Assembly: GCA_035656095.1 (NCBI GenBank)
Contig: DASRTE010000192.1
Coordinates: 4,137-68,136, forward strand
DNA: 64,000 bases
Origin: DASRTE01 sp035656095
GTDB lineage: Bacteria; Actinomycetota; Actinomycetes; Jiangellales; Jiangellaceae
Direction of reading: 5' to 3'
The notes beneath the pieces are model-generated. The model saw only the letters and a program-made list of their open reading frames with translations. It ran no database searches and had not been told where the DNA came from. Positions 1-8,366 of the stretch are shown here, in pieces (the stretch's first letter is position 1; the number at the start of each line of letters is the position of its first letter). Position numbers and translations under genes: made by a program.

Positions 1-1
1 G

Positions 2-157
2 GCCATCGACGTCATCGCCGGGCACGCCTGGACCAACGACCAGATCGGCGACCTGCTCCTCCGCCTCAACGCCGCCATGGCCGACGAGGTCGACACGCTC
101 GCCGACCTGCCGTCCCCAAGGTCGGCGACCCCCGTTCCTGATCCATCAATCGGCTGA
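2..157 (+). CDS. C-terminal end of a hypothetical protein (5' truncated by window edge)
   Basis: The reading frame is open from the first complete codon of the window and ends at a TGA after 51 residues. The visible part reads as an amphipathic helix (…NDQIGDLLLRLNAAMADE…) followed by a Pro/Ser-rich tail, which looks like the normal end of a protein rather than chance translation. I do not recognise the family. The gene start lies outside the window, so neither length nor function can be judged. Confidence 0.55.
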   Translation, partial: AIDVIAGHAWTNDQIGDLLLRLNAAMADEVDTLADLPSPRSATPVPDPSIG

Positions 158-483
158 GGCAATGTGCATTCGGTCTGCGCGCTGGGCATCGGGCGGATAT
201 GGGGGGACGGACTCCAGACATCGATCAGCACCACGGGTAGCCCACAGTGGGCGGAATGCCGCAGGGCTCGGAAGTGCGGCGGCTCAGGTGCTGCGCCGAC
301 GCATTGGGCACCCGGAAGCGAACGTCCTGTCATCGGGCATGTCCGCGAGTCCGGGTTCACGCACACAATCGGTGGAACACACCTGGCGTCCCCGGGCCCG
401 AACAACGGTCACACGGGCATCGGCGTGCTCGGCTTGTGGCCTGTCGTCGCTTCGTCAAAAGCACTGCTTCGTCCTGGCGTCGC
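158..483. other. 326-bp intergenic stretch with no recognised gene
   Basis: Lies between the partial gene at the window edge and the end of the reductase gene on the minus strand. Open frames exist in several phases, but none has a ribosome-binding site, family resemblance or the third-position GC bias of the neighbours. No clear hairpin terminator was found. It may be decayed sequence. Confidence 0.4.
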
Positions 484-1050
484 CTAGGCTGCGTCCGCCC
501 GCGCGCGGTAGTGGAGGTGGACCATGCCGTTGCCGAAACGGCGTTCGTCCACCAGGTCGAGCCGCACGCGGACGTGGTCGGGGAACGACTGAGTACCGCC
601 TCCCACCACGATCGGCGCGACGAACAGGTGGCACTCGTCGACCAGCCCGGCCTCGAACGCTCGGGCGGCCAGGTCGGGGCCCGCCACGGACAGGTCACGT
701 GTCTGGGACGCCTTCGCCCGCCAGACCGCTTCGGGGTCGAATGCCCGCTCGATCCTGGTCCGCGCGGTGGACACCCTCTCCAGCGTCGTGGAGTACACGA
801 TCTTGTCGGCCGCCCGCCATATCTGAGCGAAGTCCCGCATGAACGGCGACTGGTCGGCGAGCGCCATGGTCTCCCAGCCGGTCATCACCTCATACATCCG
901 GCGTCCGTAGAGGTAGGTGCCGACCGATCGCTCGAGGTCGTTGATGAAGCCGTGCACCTCCTCGTCCGGCACCGCCCAGTCGAACCTGCCGTCCTCGTCG
1001 GCGATGTAGCCGTCGAGGGACGCGATCGCCGTGTAGATCAGCTTGGCCAC
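484..1050 (-). CDS. Dihydrofolate reductase family protein (RibD C-terminal-like)
   Basis: A 188-residue protein with the fold signature of the RibD C-terminal/DHFR-like reductases: an N-terminal strand KLIYTAIASLDGYIAD (residues 3-18), a central YGRRMYEVM segment, and a C-terminal APIVVGGGTQSFPD loop that in the family contacts NADPH. Such proteins are taken to be cytoplasmic NADPH-dependent reductases of unknown substrate. The GTG start at 1050 is chosen because homology begins there; the frame stays open upstream through an unrelated gene. It lies 10 bp downstream of the inositol phosphatase gene and may be co-transcribed with it. A second family member is at 24109-24669. Confidence 0.85.
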   Translation of the reverse strand: MAKLIYTAIASLDGYIADEDGRFDWAVPDEEVHGFINDLERSVGTYLYGRRMYEVMTGWETMALADQSPFMRDFAQIWRAADKIVYSTTLERVSTARTRIERAFDPEAVWRAKASQTRDLSVAGPDLAARAFEAGLVDECHLFVAPIVVGGGTQSFPDHVRVRLDLVDERRFGNGMVHLHYRARADAA

Positions 1051-1060
1051 GGTGTTCCCT

Positions 1061-1867
1061 TCAGCCGTCGCGACTGGCACCGAGCGACGCCAGCAGGTCG
1101 TGCAGCGCCGGGAACAGGGCCGGGCCGGCCGCGATGACGATCTCCGGGCCGGGTGCGGCACCGCCCAAGCCCTCGACGAGCACACCGGCCTCCTCGGCGA
1201 CCAGTGCGCCCGCCGCGAGATCCCACGGCGCCAGGCCACGTTCGTAGTAGGCGTCGAACCACCCCGTCGCCACACCGCACAGGTCGAGCGAGGCCGCGCC
1301 GAGGCGGCGGACGTCGCGGACCCGCGGCAGCACGGCGCGCAGCACATCCGCCTGCGCCGCCCGGCGGGCCGAGTCGTAGCCGAACCCGGTGGCCACGAGC
1401 GCGCGGTCGAGCCGGTCGCACCCGGACTCGCGGACCAGCCGTCCGTCCAGCCGGGCGCCACGCCCGCGCGTGGCCGCCCAGGTCTGACCGCTGGCCGGGT
1501 TGTGCACCACGCCGGCCACGGTCCGTCCGTCGACCTGCGCCGCGATCGACACCGCGTACTGCGGGATGTCGTAGAGGTAGTTGACGGTGCCGTCGATCGG
1601 GTCGACGACCCACGCGACACCCGACCCGCCGGTCACGGTCGCACCCTCCTCCCCCAGCAGGCCGTCGCCGGGCCTGGCCGAGAGCAGCCGTCGGCGGATC
1701 AGGGCCTCCGCGGCCGTGTCGGACTCGGTCACCACGTCGGTGGGAGTGCTCTTGGTCGCCGACACGGTGATGCGGTCGACCGCGTCCCGACGGTCACGGA
1801 CCAGGCGGCCGGCCTCGTGGGCCACGTCGACCGCGAGGTCGAGCAGCGCGCCGGGGTCCGGCGTCAC
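1061..1867 (-). CDS. Inositol monophosphatase family protein
   Basis: A 268-residue Mg2+-dependent phosphatase of the IMPase/FBPase superfamily. The metal-binding motifs are all visible: GEEG at residues 72-75, DPIDGT at 89-94 and WDLAAG near residue 215. Members hydrolyse myo-inositol-1-phosphate, histidinol phosphate or related sugar phosphates; the sequence alone does not decide which. The GTG start overlaps the ferrochelatase stop by 4 bp (GTGA), so the two are translationally coupled. That overlap is why this start is preferred over upstream codons in the same open frame. The pairing with heme synthesis gives no direct hint of substrate. Confidence 0.88.
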   Translation of the reverse strand: MTPDPGALLDLAVDVAHEAGRLVRDRRDAVDRITVSATKSTPTDVVTESDTAAEALIRRRLLSARPGDGLLGEEGATVTGGSGVAWVVDPIDGTVNYLYDIPQYAVSIAAQVDGRTVAGVVHNPASGQTWAATRGRGARLDGRLVRESGCDRLDRALVATGFGYDSARRAAQADVLRAVLPRVRDVRRLGAASLDLCGVATGWFDAYYERGLAPWDLAAGALVAEEAGVLVEGLGGAAPGPEIVIAAGPALFPALHDLLASLGASRDG

Positions 1868-2988
1868 CGCACGTCTCCCATCGCCCGAGTCGGATCGACC
1901 CCACCCAGCGCCGGACGCGGGCCGCGGGCGTTCGGGCAGCATCCCGCCGGACACACATCGTGCGAAGGCCCGGGCGGCCCAATGCTCGCCCGCACGACCG
2001 CGAGCCCTCGCTCGACGGCTGCCCGCTCGACCAGCAGGTCGCGGATCGCCGCCACGAACGCCGGGTGCGTGCCGGCGGTGGCCGCCCGCGAGGTCGGCAG
2101 GCCGGAACGGGCAGCGGTGTCGCATGCCTCGGTGTCGAGGTCGAACACCACCTCCATGTGGTCGGACACGAACCCGATGGGTGCGAGGACGGCTCCCGGC
2201 ACACCATCGGCGGCGATCGCCGCGAGGTGGTCGTTGACGTCGGGTCCGAGCCACGGCACCTGCGGCGGGCCGCTCCGCGAGCAGTACACGAGGTCGTGCT
2301 CGTGCCGGACGCCCGTGCGCGCGTCGACGTCGCGCGTCACCGCCGCCGCGACCGCCCGGTGCTGTGCCTCGTACGCTCCGCCACCCGGGCCGGAGGTCGC
2401 GGCCATCGTCACCGGGATCGAGTGCGTCACGTAGACCAGCCGGGCACCGGCCGCCGCCGCCGCGGGCAGGTCACCGAGGGCTCCGACCACGGCGTCGGCG
2501 TTGGCCCGCACGAAACCGGGATGGTCGAAGCTGTACCGGAGGCGGTCGATCCGGGGTGCCCGCGGACCCACGACGGTGGCCGCATCGGCGAGGTCCTCGC
2601 GGTACTGCCGGCAGCCCGAGTAGGACGAGTAGACGCTGGTGACGAACGCGGCCGCGCGACGGACGCCGTCGTCACGCATCCGGGCGAGCTCGTCGGCCAG
2701 GAACGGATGCCAGTTGCGGTTGCCCCAATAGACCGGGACGGACAGTCCGGCGTCGGCCAGTTCGTGCTCGATCGCCGCGACCAGGGCCCGGTTCTGGTCG
2801 TTGATCGGGCTGCGCCCCCCGACGGCGTCGTAGTGGTGGGCGACCTCCGCCAGCCGATCGGCCGGTACATCGCGCCCGCGCGTGACGTTCTCCAGGAACG
2901 GCACGACGTCGGAGGCAGCCTCGGGGCCGCCGAAGGAGACCACGAGCAACGCGTCGTAGGGCTCGACAGAGGTCGGACCGGCGCTCAC
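1864..2988 (-). CDS. hemH: Ferrochelatase (coproporphyrin III type)
   Basis: A 374-residue ferrochelatase, which inserts Fe2+ into the porphyrin ring late in heme synthesis; in actinobacteria the enzyme (also named CpfC) acts on coproporphyrin III. Visible are the N-terminal LLVVSFGGPEA segment, the THSIP segment and the YxYRWGP-region counterpart LVYCSRSGPP. Cys126 and the C-terminal cysteines 346, 350 and 351 (CPAGCC) match the [2Fe-2S] ligands known from mycobacterial ferrochelatase. The GTG start has a CAGGAT -10-like hexamer 7 nt upstream, suggesting a leaderless mRNA. It is first in an operon with the inositol phosphatase and perhaps the reductase at 484-1050. Confidence 0.93.
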   Translation of the reverse strand: MSAGPTSVEPYDALLVVSFGGPEAASDVVPFLENVTRGRDVPADRLAEVAHHYDAVGGRSPINDQNRALVAAIEHELADAGLSVPVYWGNRNWHPFLADELARMRDDGVRRAAAFVTSVYSSYSGCRQYREDLADAATVVGPRAPRIDRLRYSFDHPGFVRANADAVVGALGDLPAAAAAGARLVYVTHSIPVTMAATSGPGGGAYEAQHRAVAAAVTRDVDARTGVRHEHDLVYCSRSGPPQVPWLGPDVNDHLAAIAADGVPGAVLAPIGFVSDHMEVVFDLDTEACDTAARSGLPTSRAATAGTHPAFVAAIRDLLVERAAVERGLAVVRASIGPPGPSHDVCPAGCCPNARGPRPALGGVDPTRAMGDVR

Positions 2989-3078
2989 GGCCCCGATCCT
3001 GCCAAACCGTACCGACGCCCGCTGTTCGGCATCCGATACGCGGCGGCGACCATCACGACCATCGGGCAGGGTGGGGGG

Positions 3079-4269
3079 ATGCTCGGTCCGTATCTGCGGG
3101 TGCTGCGCACTCCCGGGGCGCTCGCATTCTCGGGCTCGGGGCTGGTCGCACGGCTGCCGATGTCGATGTTCGGGATCGGCATCGTGCTCGCGATCTCCGT
3201 GACCGAGGGCACGTACGGGCAGGCCGGTCTGGTCGCGGGCGCAGCACTGCTGGCCCAGGCGGCGGCCGCACCTCTACAGGCGCGGGTCGCCGACCGGATC
3301 GGCCAGCGGCGGATGCTGCTGCCCGTCTTGGCGCTGCACACCGTGGGCCTGGGTTCATTCATCCTCCTGGTAGGCCGGGCTCCGGTGGTCGTGCTGCTCG
3401 CCACGTCGGCCCTGGCCGGGGCCACCCTGCCGAGCTTCGGCTCTCTGGTCCGTGCGCGGTGGGCCCGCCTGCACACCGGCACGCCCTTGCTGCACACCGC
3501 GTACGCTCTCGAGTCCGTCCTCGACGAGGTCGTCTTCGTCGTCGGACCGGTACTCGCGACGATCCTCGCGACCGGTGTCCACCCGCTCTCCGGCCTCGTC
3601 ACCAACCTGGTGCTGACCGTGGGCGGCGGACTGTGGTTCGCGGCCCAGCGCGCGACCGAACCGCCGCCGCGGCCGCGGACCCGAACCTCGGGGGTCGAGC
3701 GACTCTCGCCTCGGTCGCTCGGGTGGGTCGTGCTCACGTTCGTCTTCATGGGCGGGATATTCGGCAGTGTCGAGGTCGTCGCCGTCGCCTTCGCCGACCA
3801 CGCCGGTGCCACCCGGGCCGCGGGCGTGGTGCTCGCCCTCTACGCGCTGGGCAGCCTGCTCTCCGGGCTCGTCGTCGGTGCCGTCCACTGGCGGTCCGGG
3901 CCACGGCGTCGGTTCGCGCTCGGTCAGCTCGTCATGGCCGCGGCGTTGGTCCCGCTCCCGTTCGTGGGCTCGATCCCCCTGCTGGCGGTCGTCATGTTCG
4001 TCGCCGGCCTGGCGATCTCACCGACACTGATCGCCGGCTTCTCCCTCGTCGAAGCCGAGGTGCCGGCGAGCCGCCTCACCGAGGGGCTGGCCTGGATCTC
4101 CACCGCGCTCAACATCGGGGTCGCGATGGGAGCTGCGGTGGCCGGTCCGGTCATCGACGGCGCAGGGGCGTCACCGGGGTTCGTCGTGGCGCTGTCCTGC
4201 GGCCTGCTGGCCGCGGTGGTCTGCGTCACGGGAGCACTGGCCCGTCCACGGGTCCGTGAGAGCGTATGA
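3079..4269 (+). CDS. MFS transporter
   Basis: A 396-residue membrane protein with about twelve hydrophobic segments in two halves joined by a basic central loop (PPPRPRTRTSGVERLSPRS, around residues 195-215). The loop RVADRIGQRRML between segments 2 and 3 is the major-facilitator motif A. The substrate cannot be read from sequence; this group is usually annotated as a drug or metabolite efflux permease. The ATG at 3079 follows the purine-rich GGTGGGGGG. The gene is divergent from hemH across 90 bp. Its end overlaps the flavo-oxidase gene by 14 bp, so the two are probably co-expressed. Confidence 0.85.
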   Translation: MLGPYLRVLRTPGALAFSGSGLVARLPMSMFGIGIVLAISVTEGTYGQAGLVAGAALLAQAAAAPLQARVADRIGQRRMLLPVLALHTVGLGSFILLVGRAPVVVLLATSALAGATLPSFGSLVRARWARLHTGTPLLHTAYALESVLDEVVFVVGPVLATILATGVHPLSGLVTNLVLTVGGGLWFAAQRATEPPPRPRTRTSGVERLSPRSLGWVVLTFVFMGGIFGSVEVVAVAFADHAGATRAAGVVLALYALGSLLSGLVVGAVHWRSGPRRRFALGQLVMAAALVPLPFVGSIPLLAVVMFVAGLAISPTLIAGFSLVEAEVPASRLTEGLAWISTALNIGVAMGAAVAGPVIDGAGASPGFVVALSCGLLAAVVCVTGALARPRVRESV

Positions 4270-5620
4270 CCCCGTGACGGCCGCTCGACCCACCGCACGC
4301 GAGCTCCCCTTGCGGCGCCGGCTGTGGCGGAACTGGGCCCGCACCGTCGAGGGACGTCCAGCGCGGATTGTCGTGCCAGCCGACGCCGCCGAGGTGGCCG
4401 CGACCCTGGTCGCTGCGGGCCGCGAAGGCCTGCGGGTCAAGCCGGTCGGCTCGGGGCACAGCTTCACGCCGGTCGCGCTCACCGACGGTGTGCAGATACG
4501 ACTCGACCGGCTCACCGGCATCCTCGACGTCGACGTCGACCCGGCCACCGGTCGCGGCCTGGCGACCGTCGCCGCCGGCACGCCCATGCACGCCTTCAAC
4601 GCGGAGCTGGCCCGGCACGGGCTCGGCCTGGCCACCATGGGCGACATCGCCGTCCAGACCGTGTCCGGCGCGGTCGCGACCGGCACCCACGGAACCGGGC
4701 GTGACGTCGCCGGGCTCGCCGCCCAGGTCGCGGCCCTCGAGATCGCCCTGCCCGACGGATCGCTGGTCCAGTGCTCGGCCGACCGCGAGCCCGACCTGTT
4801 CCAGGCGGCGCGGCTCGGCCTCGGCGCCCTGGGCGTGGTCACGACACTCACCTTCCAGGTCGAGCCCGCCATCCGGCTCCACGCCGTCGACGAGCGCGGC
4901 AGCCTCACCGAGATCCTGGACCGCTTCGACGAGTACGCAGCCGGCGAGCACGTCGACGTCCACTGGCTGCCCTTCACCGACACTGTCCAGCTCAAACGCA
5001 ACCGCCGAACCACCGAACCGGCCCGCCCGCTCGGTCGGTTCCGGGCCTGGTGGGAAGGCGACGTCCTCGAGAACCTGGGCGTCGGGCTGGTGCAGCGCGT
5101 CACTCGGGCCGTCCCACGGTGGACCGCACCGGTAAACCGCGCCGCCGGCGGGCTGATCTCGCGGCGCGACTACATCGACGCCGCCCCCGCGGTGTTCACG
5201 AGCATCCGGCGGGTGCGATTCCACGAGATGGAGTACGCGCTGCCCCGCAGCGTGGCTGTCGCGGCGCTACGGGAACTGCGCCGGATCACGGACGAGGGAC
5301 CATGGCGCGTCGCATTCCCGGTCCAGGTCCGGCTGGCTCCGGCCGACGATGTCTGGCTGTCCACGGCGTACGGACGCGACACCGTGTACGTCGCATGCCA
5401 CGCCTACCCGCGCACCGACTACCAGGGCTGGTTCGCCGCCGCCGAGAGCCTGTTCGTCGCCTACGGAGGTCGCCCGCACTGGGGCAAGCTCCACACCTGC
5501 GATCTCGCCTACATCAGGGAGGTGTACCCGCGCTTCGACGAGTTCCGTGCCGTCCGGGACCGGGTCGACCCCGACCGGCTGATGGCGAACGGCTACCTGC
5601 ACCGGGTGCTCGGCCCGTGA
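4256..5620 (+). CDS. FAD-binding oxidoreductase of the D-arabinono-1,4-lactone oxidase family
   Basis: A 454-residue VAO-type flavoprotein. The N-terminal FAD-binding domain has the loop VKPVGSGHSFTPVAL (about residues 61-75) and GTHGTGRD. The C-terminal ALO domain carries HWGK, equivalent to the HWxK motif that supplies active-site residues to aldonolactone oxidases. No histidine for covalent flavin attachment is evident beyond GSGHS, which is the usual site. The reaction is probably oxidation of an aldonolactone or sugar alcohol with O2; the substrate is unknown. The ATG at 4256 overlaps the MFS gene; a GTG at 4274 is an alternative start. Confidence 0.87.
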   Translation: MRAYDPVTAARPTARELPLRRRLWRNWARTVEGRPARIVVPADAAEVAATLVAAGREGLRVKPVGSGHSFTPVALTDGVQIRLDRLTGILDVDVDPATGRGLATVAAGTPMHAFNAELARHGLGLATMGDIAVQTVSGAVATGTHGTGRDVAGLAAQVAALEIALPDGSLVQCSADREPDLFQAARLGLGALGVVTTLTFQVEPAIRLHAVDERGSLTEILDRFDEYAAGEHVDVHWLPFTDTVQLKRNRRTTEPARPLGRFRAWWEGDVLENLGVGLVQRVTRAVPRWTAPVNRAAGGLISRRDYIDAAPAVFTSIRRVRFHEMEYALPRSVAVAALRELRRITDEGPWRVAFPVQVRLAPADDVWLSTAYGRDTVYVACHAYPRTDYQGWFAAAESLFVAYGGRPHWGKLHTCDLAYIREVYPRFDEFRAVRDRVDPDRLMANGYLHRVLGP

Positions 5621-5729
5621 CGTCGGCGCGAAGAACCCCGAAGGTTTCCCAGCGCGTCCCGGCATGGCGGCTTGGTCCGGTGGGTCGGCCGGGTGACGAT
5701 GGGCTCAGCCGTGCACGGGAGGTGCGAGG

Positions 5730-6806
5730 ATGCGGGAGCTGCGACTGGTCGCGATGAGCGAGAACGGCACGCACCTCGTCCTCCGCACCGATGGGGAGGA
5801 CTCCCCCTTCGCCCTGCCGATCGACGAACGCCTCCACGCTGCCATGCGTGGCGACCGTGCCCGCCTGGGGCAGCTGGAGATCCAGATGGACAGTCAACTC
5901 CGACCACGCGACATCCAGGCCCGGGTGCGGGCCGGCGAGAGCGTCGAGTCCGTGGCCGCCGCCGCAGCCGTGCCGCTCGACAAGGTCCTGCGCTATGCCG
6001 GCCCGGTGCTCGCCGAGCGCGAGCACATCGCCGGGCGCGCTCGCCGGGCAACGGTCCGACGGGCGGGCGGCGACCCGTCGGCGCCCGAACTCGAGGTCGC
6101 GGTGTCGCAGTGGGTCGGGAGTTCCACGGTCGACCCCGACGACGTGGTGTGGGACGCCTGGCGGCGCGACGACGGACGATGGCAGGTCGAGGCGTCGTGG
6201 CCGGACGGCTCGGATGTGCGCTCGGCCCGATTCGCCTTCGACCCTGCCGGCCGCTCGGTGGCTCCCGACGACGACGAGGCGCGCGCGATCTCCGGGGACC
6301 GGATGCCGGAGCCCGACCTGCCGGCCGGACCCGCCCGGCTCTCGGTCGTGGGCCGCTCCGTCGCCGACCTTCCACCCGACGACGATGCCGATGACCTCGT
6401 GGCACCGGAAGCGGCGGCCGCCGACGACAACGGCTCCGGCGACGAGCGCGACCCGGCCGACGACGAGCCGACCGGGCCGCTGCCGGTGACCCGCCGTCCT
6501 CGCCGTGACGCGCCGCGCAGTGGTCGTGGCGAGCGGCGGCGCACCGCCGCCCACCCGGACGAGCCGCGCACCGATCCCTGGGCCCAGCCGACGTGGTCCG
6601 GCGACGCCGACAGCGACCGGCTCCGGCTCACCGACATCGCCAACCGGGTCGAGGTGGACGACGGCGCTCCCGCGACCGACAACGGTTTCGACCCTGGGCA
6701 GGCGGCCGGCACCGCCGGGAAGCGACCCGCGTCCTCGCGCTCCCGTCGGCCCACCGTGCCGAGCTGGGACGAGATCATGTTTGGCCGCCGGCGTAAGCCG
6801 GACTGA
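5730..6806 (+). CDS. sepH: Septation protein SepH (DUF3071)
   Basis: A 358-residue cytoplasmic cell-division protein. In Streptomyces and mycobacteria SepH binds FtsZ and stimulates its assembly. The N-terminal conserved domain (residues 1-165, starting MRELRLVAMSENGTHLVL) includes the helix-turn-helix-like part RPRDIQARVRAGESVESVA. The rest is a long acidic, Pro/Asp-rich disordered linker ending in a conserved basic tail (RPTVPSWDEIMFGRRRK), as in known SepH proteins. A strong GGGAGGTGCGAGG site precedes the ATG. The gene stands alone, with 110 bp upstream and a 422-bp gap downstream. Confidence 0.93.
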   Translation: MRELRLVAMSENGTHLVLRTDGEDSPFALPIDERLHAAMRGDRARLGQLEIQMDSQLRPRDIQARVRAGESVESVAAAAAVPLDKVLRYAGPVLAEREHIAGRARRATVRRAGGDPSAPELEVAVSQWVGSSTVDPDDVVWDAWRRDDGRWQVEASWPDGSDVRSARFAFDPAGRSVAPDDDEARAISGDRMPEPDLPAGPARLSVVGRSVADLPPDDDADDLVAPEAAAADDNGSGDERDPADDEPTGPLPVTRRPRRDAPRSGRGERRRTAAHPDEPRTDPWAQPTWSGDADSDRLRLTDIANRVEVDDGAPATDNGFDPGQAAGTAGKRPASSRSRRPTVPSWDEIMFGRRRKPD

Positions 6807-6922
6807 CCCGGATCCTCCCGTCCCGACGTATCAGCAGGCCGGCCGCCCGCTCTCTACGGGTGGATGCGTGAGCGTCCCGCGGTCGGGCCAGCCGTCCGTC
6901 GTCGGTCCGGACATCGGAGGTC

Positions 6923-7081
6923 ATGGTGACGTCTCTGCGACGCTCCGTGCTCGCCGGCGCCGGCGCCGACGCGGTCGACGTCTCCGACCGTGAGCGGGCC
7001 CATCGTCGGGACCGCGTCGTCCAGATTCTCGCGGTTCGATGGCGGCGGCGGGGGCGGCGAATCCTCGTCCGTCCGCTGTAA
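6923..7081 (+). CDS. Possible small Arg-rich protein, 52 aa
   Basis: An ATG-initiated frame of 52 codons ending in TAA. GGAGG lies directly before it, ideally spaced for the GTG at codon 2. The product is very basic (AVRWRRRGRRILVRPL at its end) and has no recognised domain. In GC-rich DNA such Arg-rich frames often arise by chance, and the TAA stop and RBS-like sequence are the only support. A leader role for the ECF sigma gene downstream is conceivable but unsupported. Confidence 0.25.
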   Translation: MVTSLRRSVLAGAGADAVDVSDRERAHRRDRVVQILAVRWRRRGRRILVRPL

Positions 7082-7216
7082 GGGGCCGGCCATGAGGTCT
7101 GCGATCACGGGGGGTGGCGGGTGCGTCGGCGCCGCTGCACGGCGGTCGCCGTGGAGCGAGCCCGGGGGCGCGCACCCGCCACTGACGGCTTTGCCATCGC
7201 TGCCTGGTTTGACCGG

Positions 7217-7222
7217 TATGGT
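7217..7222 (+). promoter_or_regulatory. -10 box TATGGT of the ECF sigma gene (leaderless)
   Basis: TATGGT ends exactly 6 nt before the GTG at 7229, the geometry of a leaderless actinobacterial transcript starting at the G of GTG. A weak -35 candidate, TTGCCA at 7191-7196, is spaced 20 bp away. The site supports the GTG start over the longer open frame upstream. Confidence 0.55.
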
Positions 7223-7228
7223 CGGAGC

Positions 7229-7783
7229 GTGGCCGACCCGTCGACCAGCGACCTGCTCCGCGACGCCGCCGGAGGCGACCAGCGGGCGTGGGACCACCTG
7301 GTCGAGCGCTACTCGCGGCTGGTCTGGGCCGTCACGCGTGGCCACCGGCTGGCCTACGCCGACTCCGCCGACGTCTTCCAGACCACGTGGCTACGACTGG
7401 TCGAGCACCTGGGTCAACTGCGGGATCCCGAACACCTCGCCGGCTGGCTGTCCACCACCGCCCGCCACGAGTGCCTTCGGGTGCTGCGCATGGGCCGCCG
7501 GGAACGTCCCGACGAGGACGTCGCCGCCGGCGCCGACCCGCAGTGGTCGGCCGGGCCCGGTCCCGAGGCGGCGCTGCTGGTGGACGAGGAGCGGGCGACC
7601 GTGGCGGCGGCCTTCGCCCGGCTGTCCGAACGGTGCCAAGCGTTGTTGCGACTCGTCGTGGCCGAACCTGGGCTCTCCTACACCGAGATCTCACTGGCGC
7701 TCGGTGTTCCGGTGGGAAGCATCGGACCGACGCGCGGCCGGTGCCTCCGTCAGCTCAAGGACCTCCTCGGGGAGCGTGGATGA
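7229..7783 (+). CDS. RNA polymerase sigma factor, ECF (sigma-70) family
   Basis: A 184-residue sigma factor. Region 2 has DHLVERYSRLVWAVTRGHRL and the -10-recognition helix ADVFQTTWLRLVEHL (about residues 46-60). Region 4 ends with the helix-turn-helix LSYTEISLALGVPVGSIGPTRGR, about residues 150-172. A low-complexity linker joins them. The protein belongs to the group of actinobacterial ECF factors paired with small unlinked or cotranscribed partners rather than a classical membrane anti-sigma factor. The GTG start is fixed by the leaderless-type promoter and by the family's usual length. Its stop overlaps the next ATG (ATGA). Confidence 0.9.
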   Translation: MADPSTSDLLRDAAGGDQRAWDHLVERYSRLVWAVTRGHRLAYADSADVFQTTWLRLVEHLGQLRDPEHLAGWLSTTARHECLRVLRMGRRERPDEDVAAGADPQWSAGPGPEAALLVDEERATVAAAFARLSERCQALLRLVVAEPGLSYTEISLALGVPVGSIGPTRGRCLRQLKDLLGERG

Positions 7784-8259
7784 CGATGGCTGAGATCGAG
7801 CCCGCCGACCGCGAGTTCCTCACCCTGCTGCGTGGCGTGCTCGAGGAGATCGACCCGGTGCCCGCTCCGCTCGTCGAGGCCGCCCGGGCCGGCTTCACGT
7901 GGCGCACCGTCGACGCCGAACTTGCCGAGCTCACCGCCGACTCCGTCCTCGACGGCGCCGCCGTGCGGGCCTCGGACGCACCCCGACTGTTGACGTTCAC
8001 CGCCGGCGCCGTCTCTCTCGTGGTCGAGGTCGCCGCGCCCACCACCCGTGTGGGCGATGTCGCACGTCGGCTGATCGGCCAGATCGTCGGCCCTCGCCCG
8101 GCCGAGGTCGAGGTCCGCCACGCCGACGGATCGCTGACGGTCCCGACCGACGACTACGGTCGCTTCCGGGCCGCGCCGGTTCCGCCGGGTCCGGTGAGCC
8201 TCGCCCTGCGCTTCGCCGGCCGCCGGCCTCCGCTCGTGACCAGTTGGGTCACCGTCTGA
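7780..8259 (+). CDS. Hypothetical protein coupled to the ECF sigma factor
   Basis: A 159-residue soluble protein translationally coupled to the sigma factor by a 4-bp ATGA overlap. The N-terminus (EFLTLLRGVLEEIDPVPAPL) is helical. The C-terminal half (VRHADGSLTVPTDDYGRFR…PPGPVSLALRF) reads as a small beta-sandwich of the carboxypeptidase-regulatory-like kind. There is no membrane segment or zinc-binding HxxxCxxC motif, so it is not a standard ZAS anti-sigma factor. Position suggests it modulates or acts with the sigma factor; that is inference only. Internal ATG at 7786 is an alternative start. Confidence 0.75.
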   Translation: MTMAEIEPADREFLTLLRGVLEEIDPVPAPLVEAARAGFTWRTVDAELAELTADSVLDGAAVRASDAPRLLTFTAGAVSLVVEVAAPTTRVGDVARRLIGQIVGPRPAEVEVRHADGSLTVPTDDYGRFRAAPVPPGPVSLALRFAGRRPPLVTSWVTV

Positions 8260-8270
8260 GAACGCACCGC

Positions 8271-8360
8271 AGAATGATCACGTTAAGAGGGTGTCTGGGC
8301 CCGATGCCAGCTCTGCAGGCCTGGCAACGGGGGGACACACCCTCTTAACGTGATCATTCT
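8271..8360. repeat. Long palindromic intergenic element (copy A)
   Basis: Two perfect 24-bp inverted arms (8271-8294 and 8337-8360; inner part GATCACGTTAAGAGGGTGT) enclose 42 nt that contain a smaller hairpin, TGCCAG…CTGGCA. It sits between two converging genes, so it could end transcription from both sides, although there is no T-tract. The arms share TGATCACGTT with the elements at 37621-37706 and 63127-63216. Confidence 0.85.
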
Positions 8361-8366
8361 GGAGTC

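Larger units (their letters stand above)
6807..7228 (+). other. 422-bp gap holding one possible micro-ORF and the ECF sigma promoter
   Basis: No established gene is seen between sepH and the sigma-factor gene. It holds the 52-codon candidate at 6923-7081 and, at its end, a promoter-like TATGGT 6 nt before the sigma-factor start. The remainder is GC-rich sequence without clear terminator hairpins. Confidence 0.4.

Noticed and set aside
164..487. 107-residue open frame in the first intergenic stretch
   Set aside because: No RBS, no family resemblance and composition like random translation.
1960..3078. Long open frame on the plus strand antisense to ferrochelatase, continuous with the MFS gene
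   Set aside because: It is the complement of a clearly conserved gene and has no family resemblance; the MFS protein starts at 3079.
8271..8360. Palindrome considered as CRISPR or attC site
   Set aside because: Single unit without spacers; no cas genes and no integron integrase nearby.
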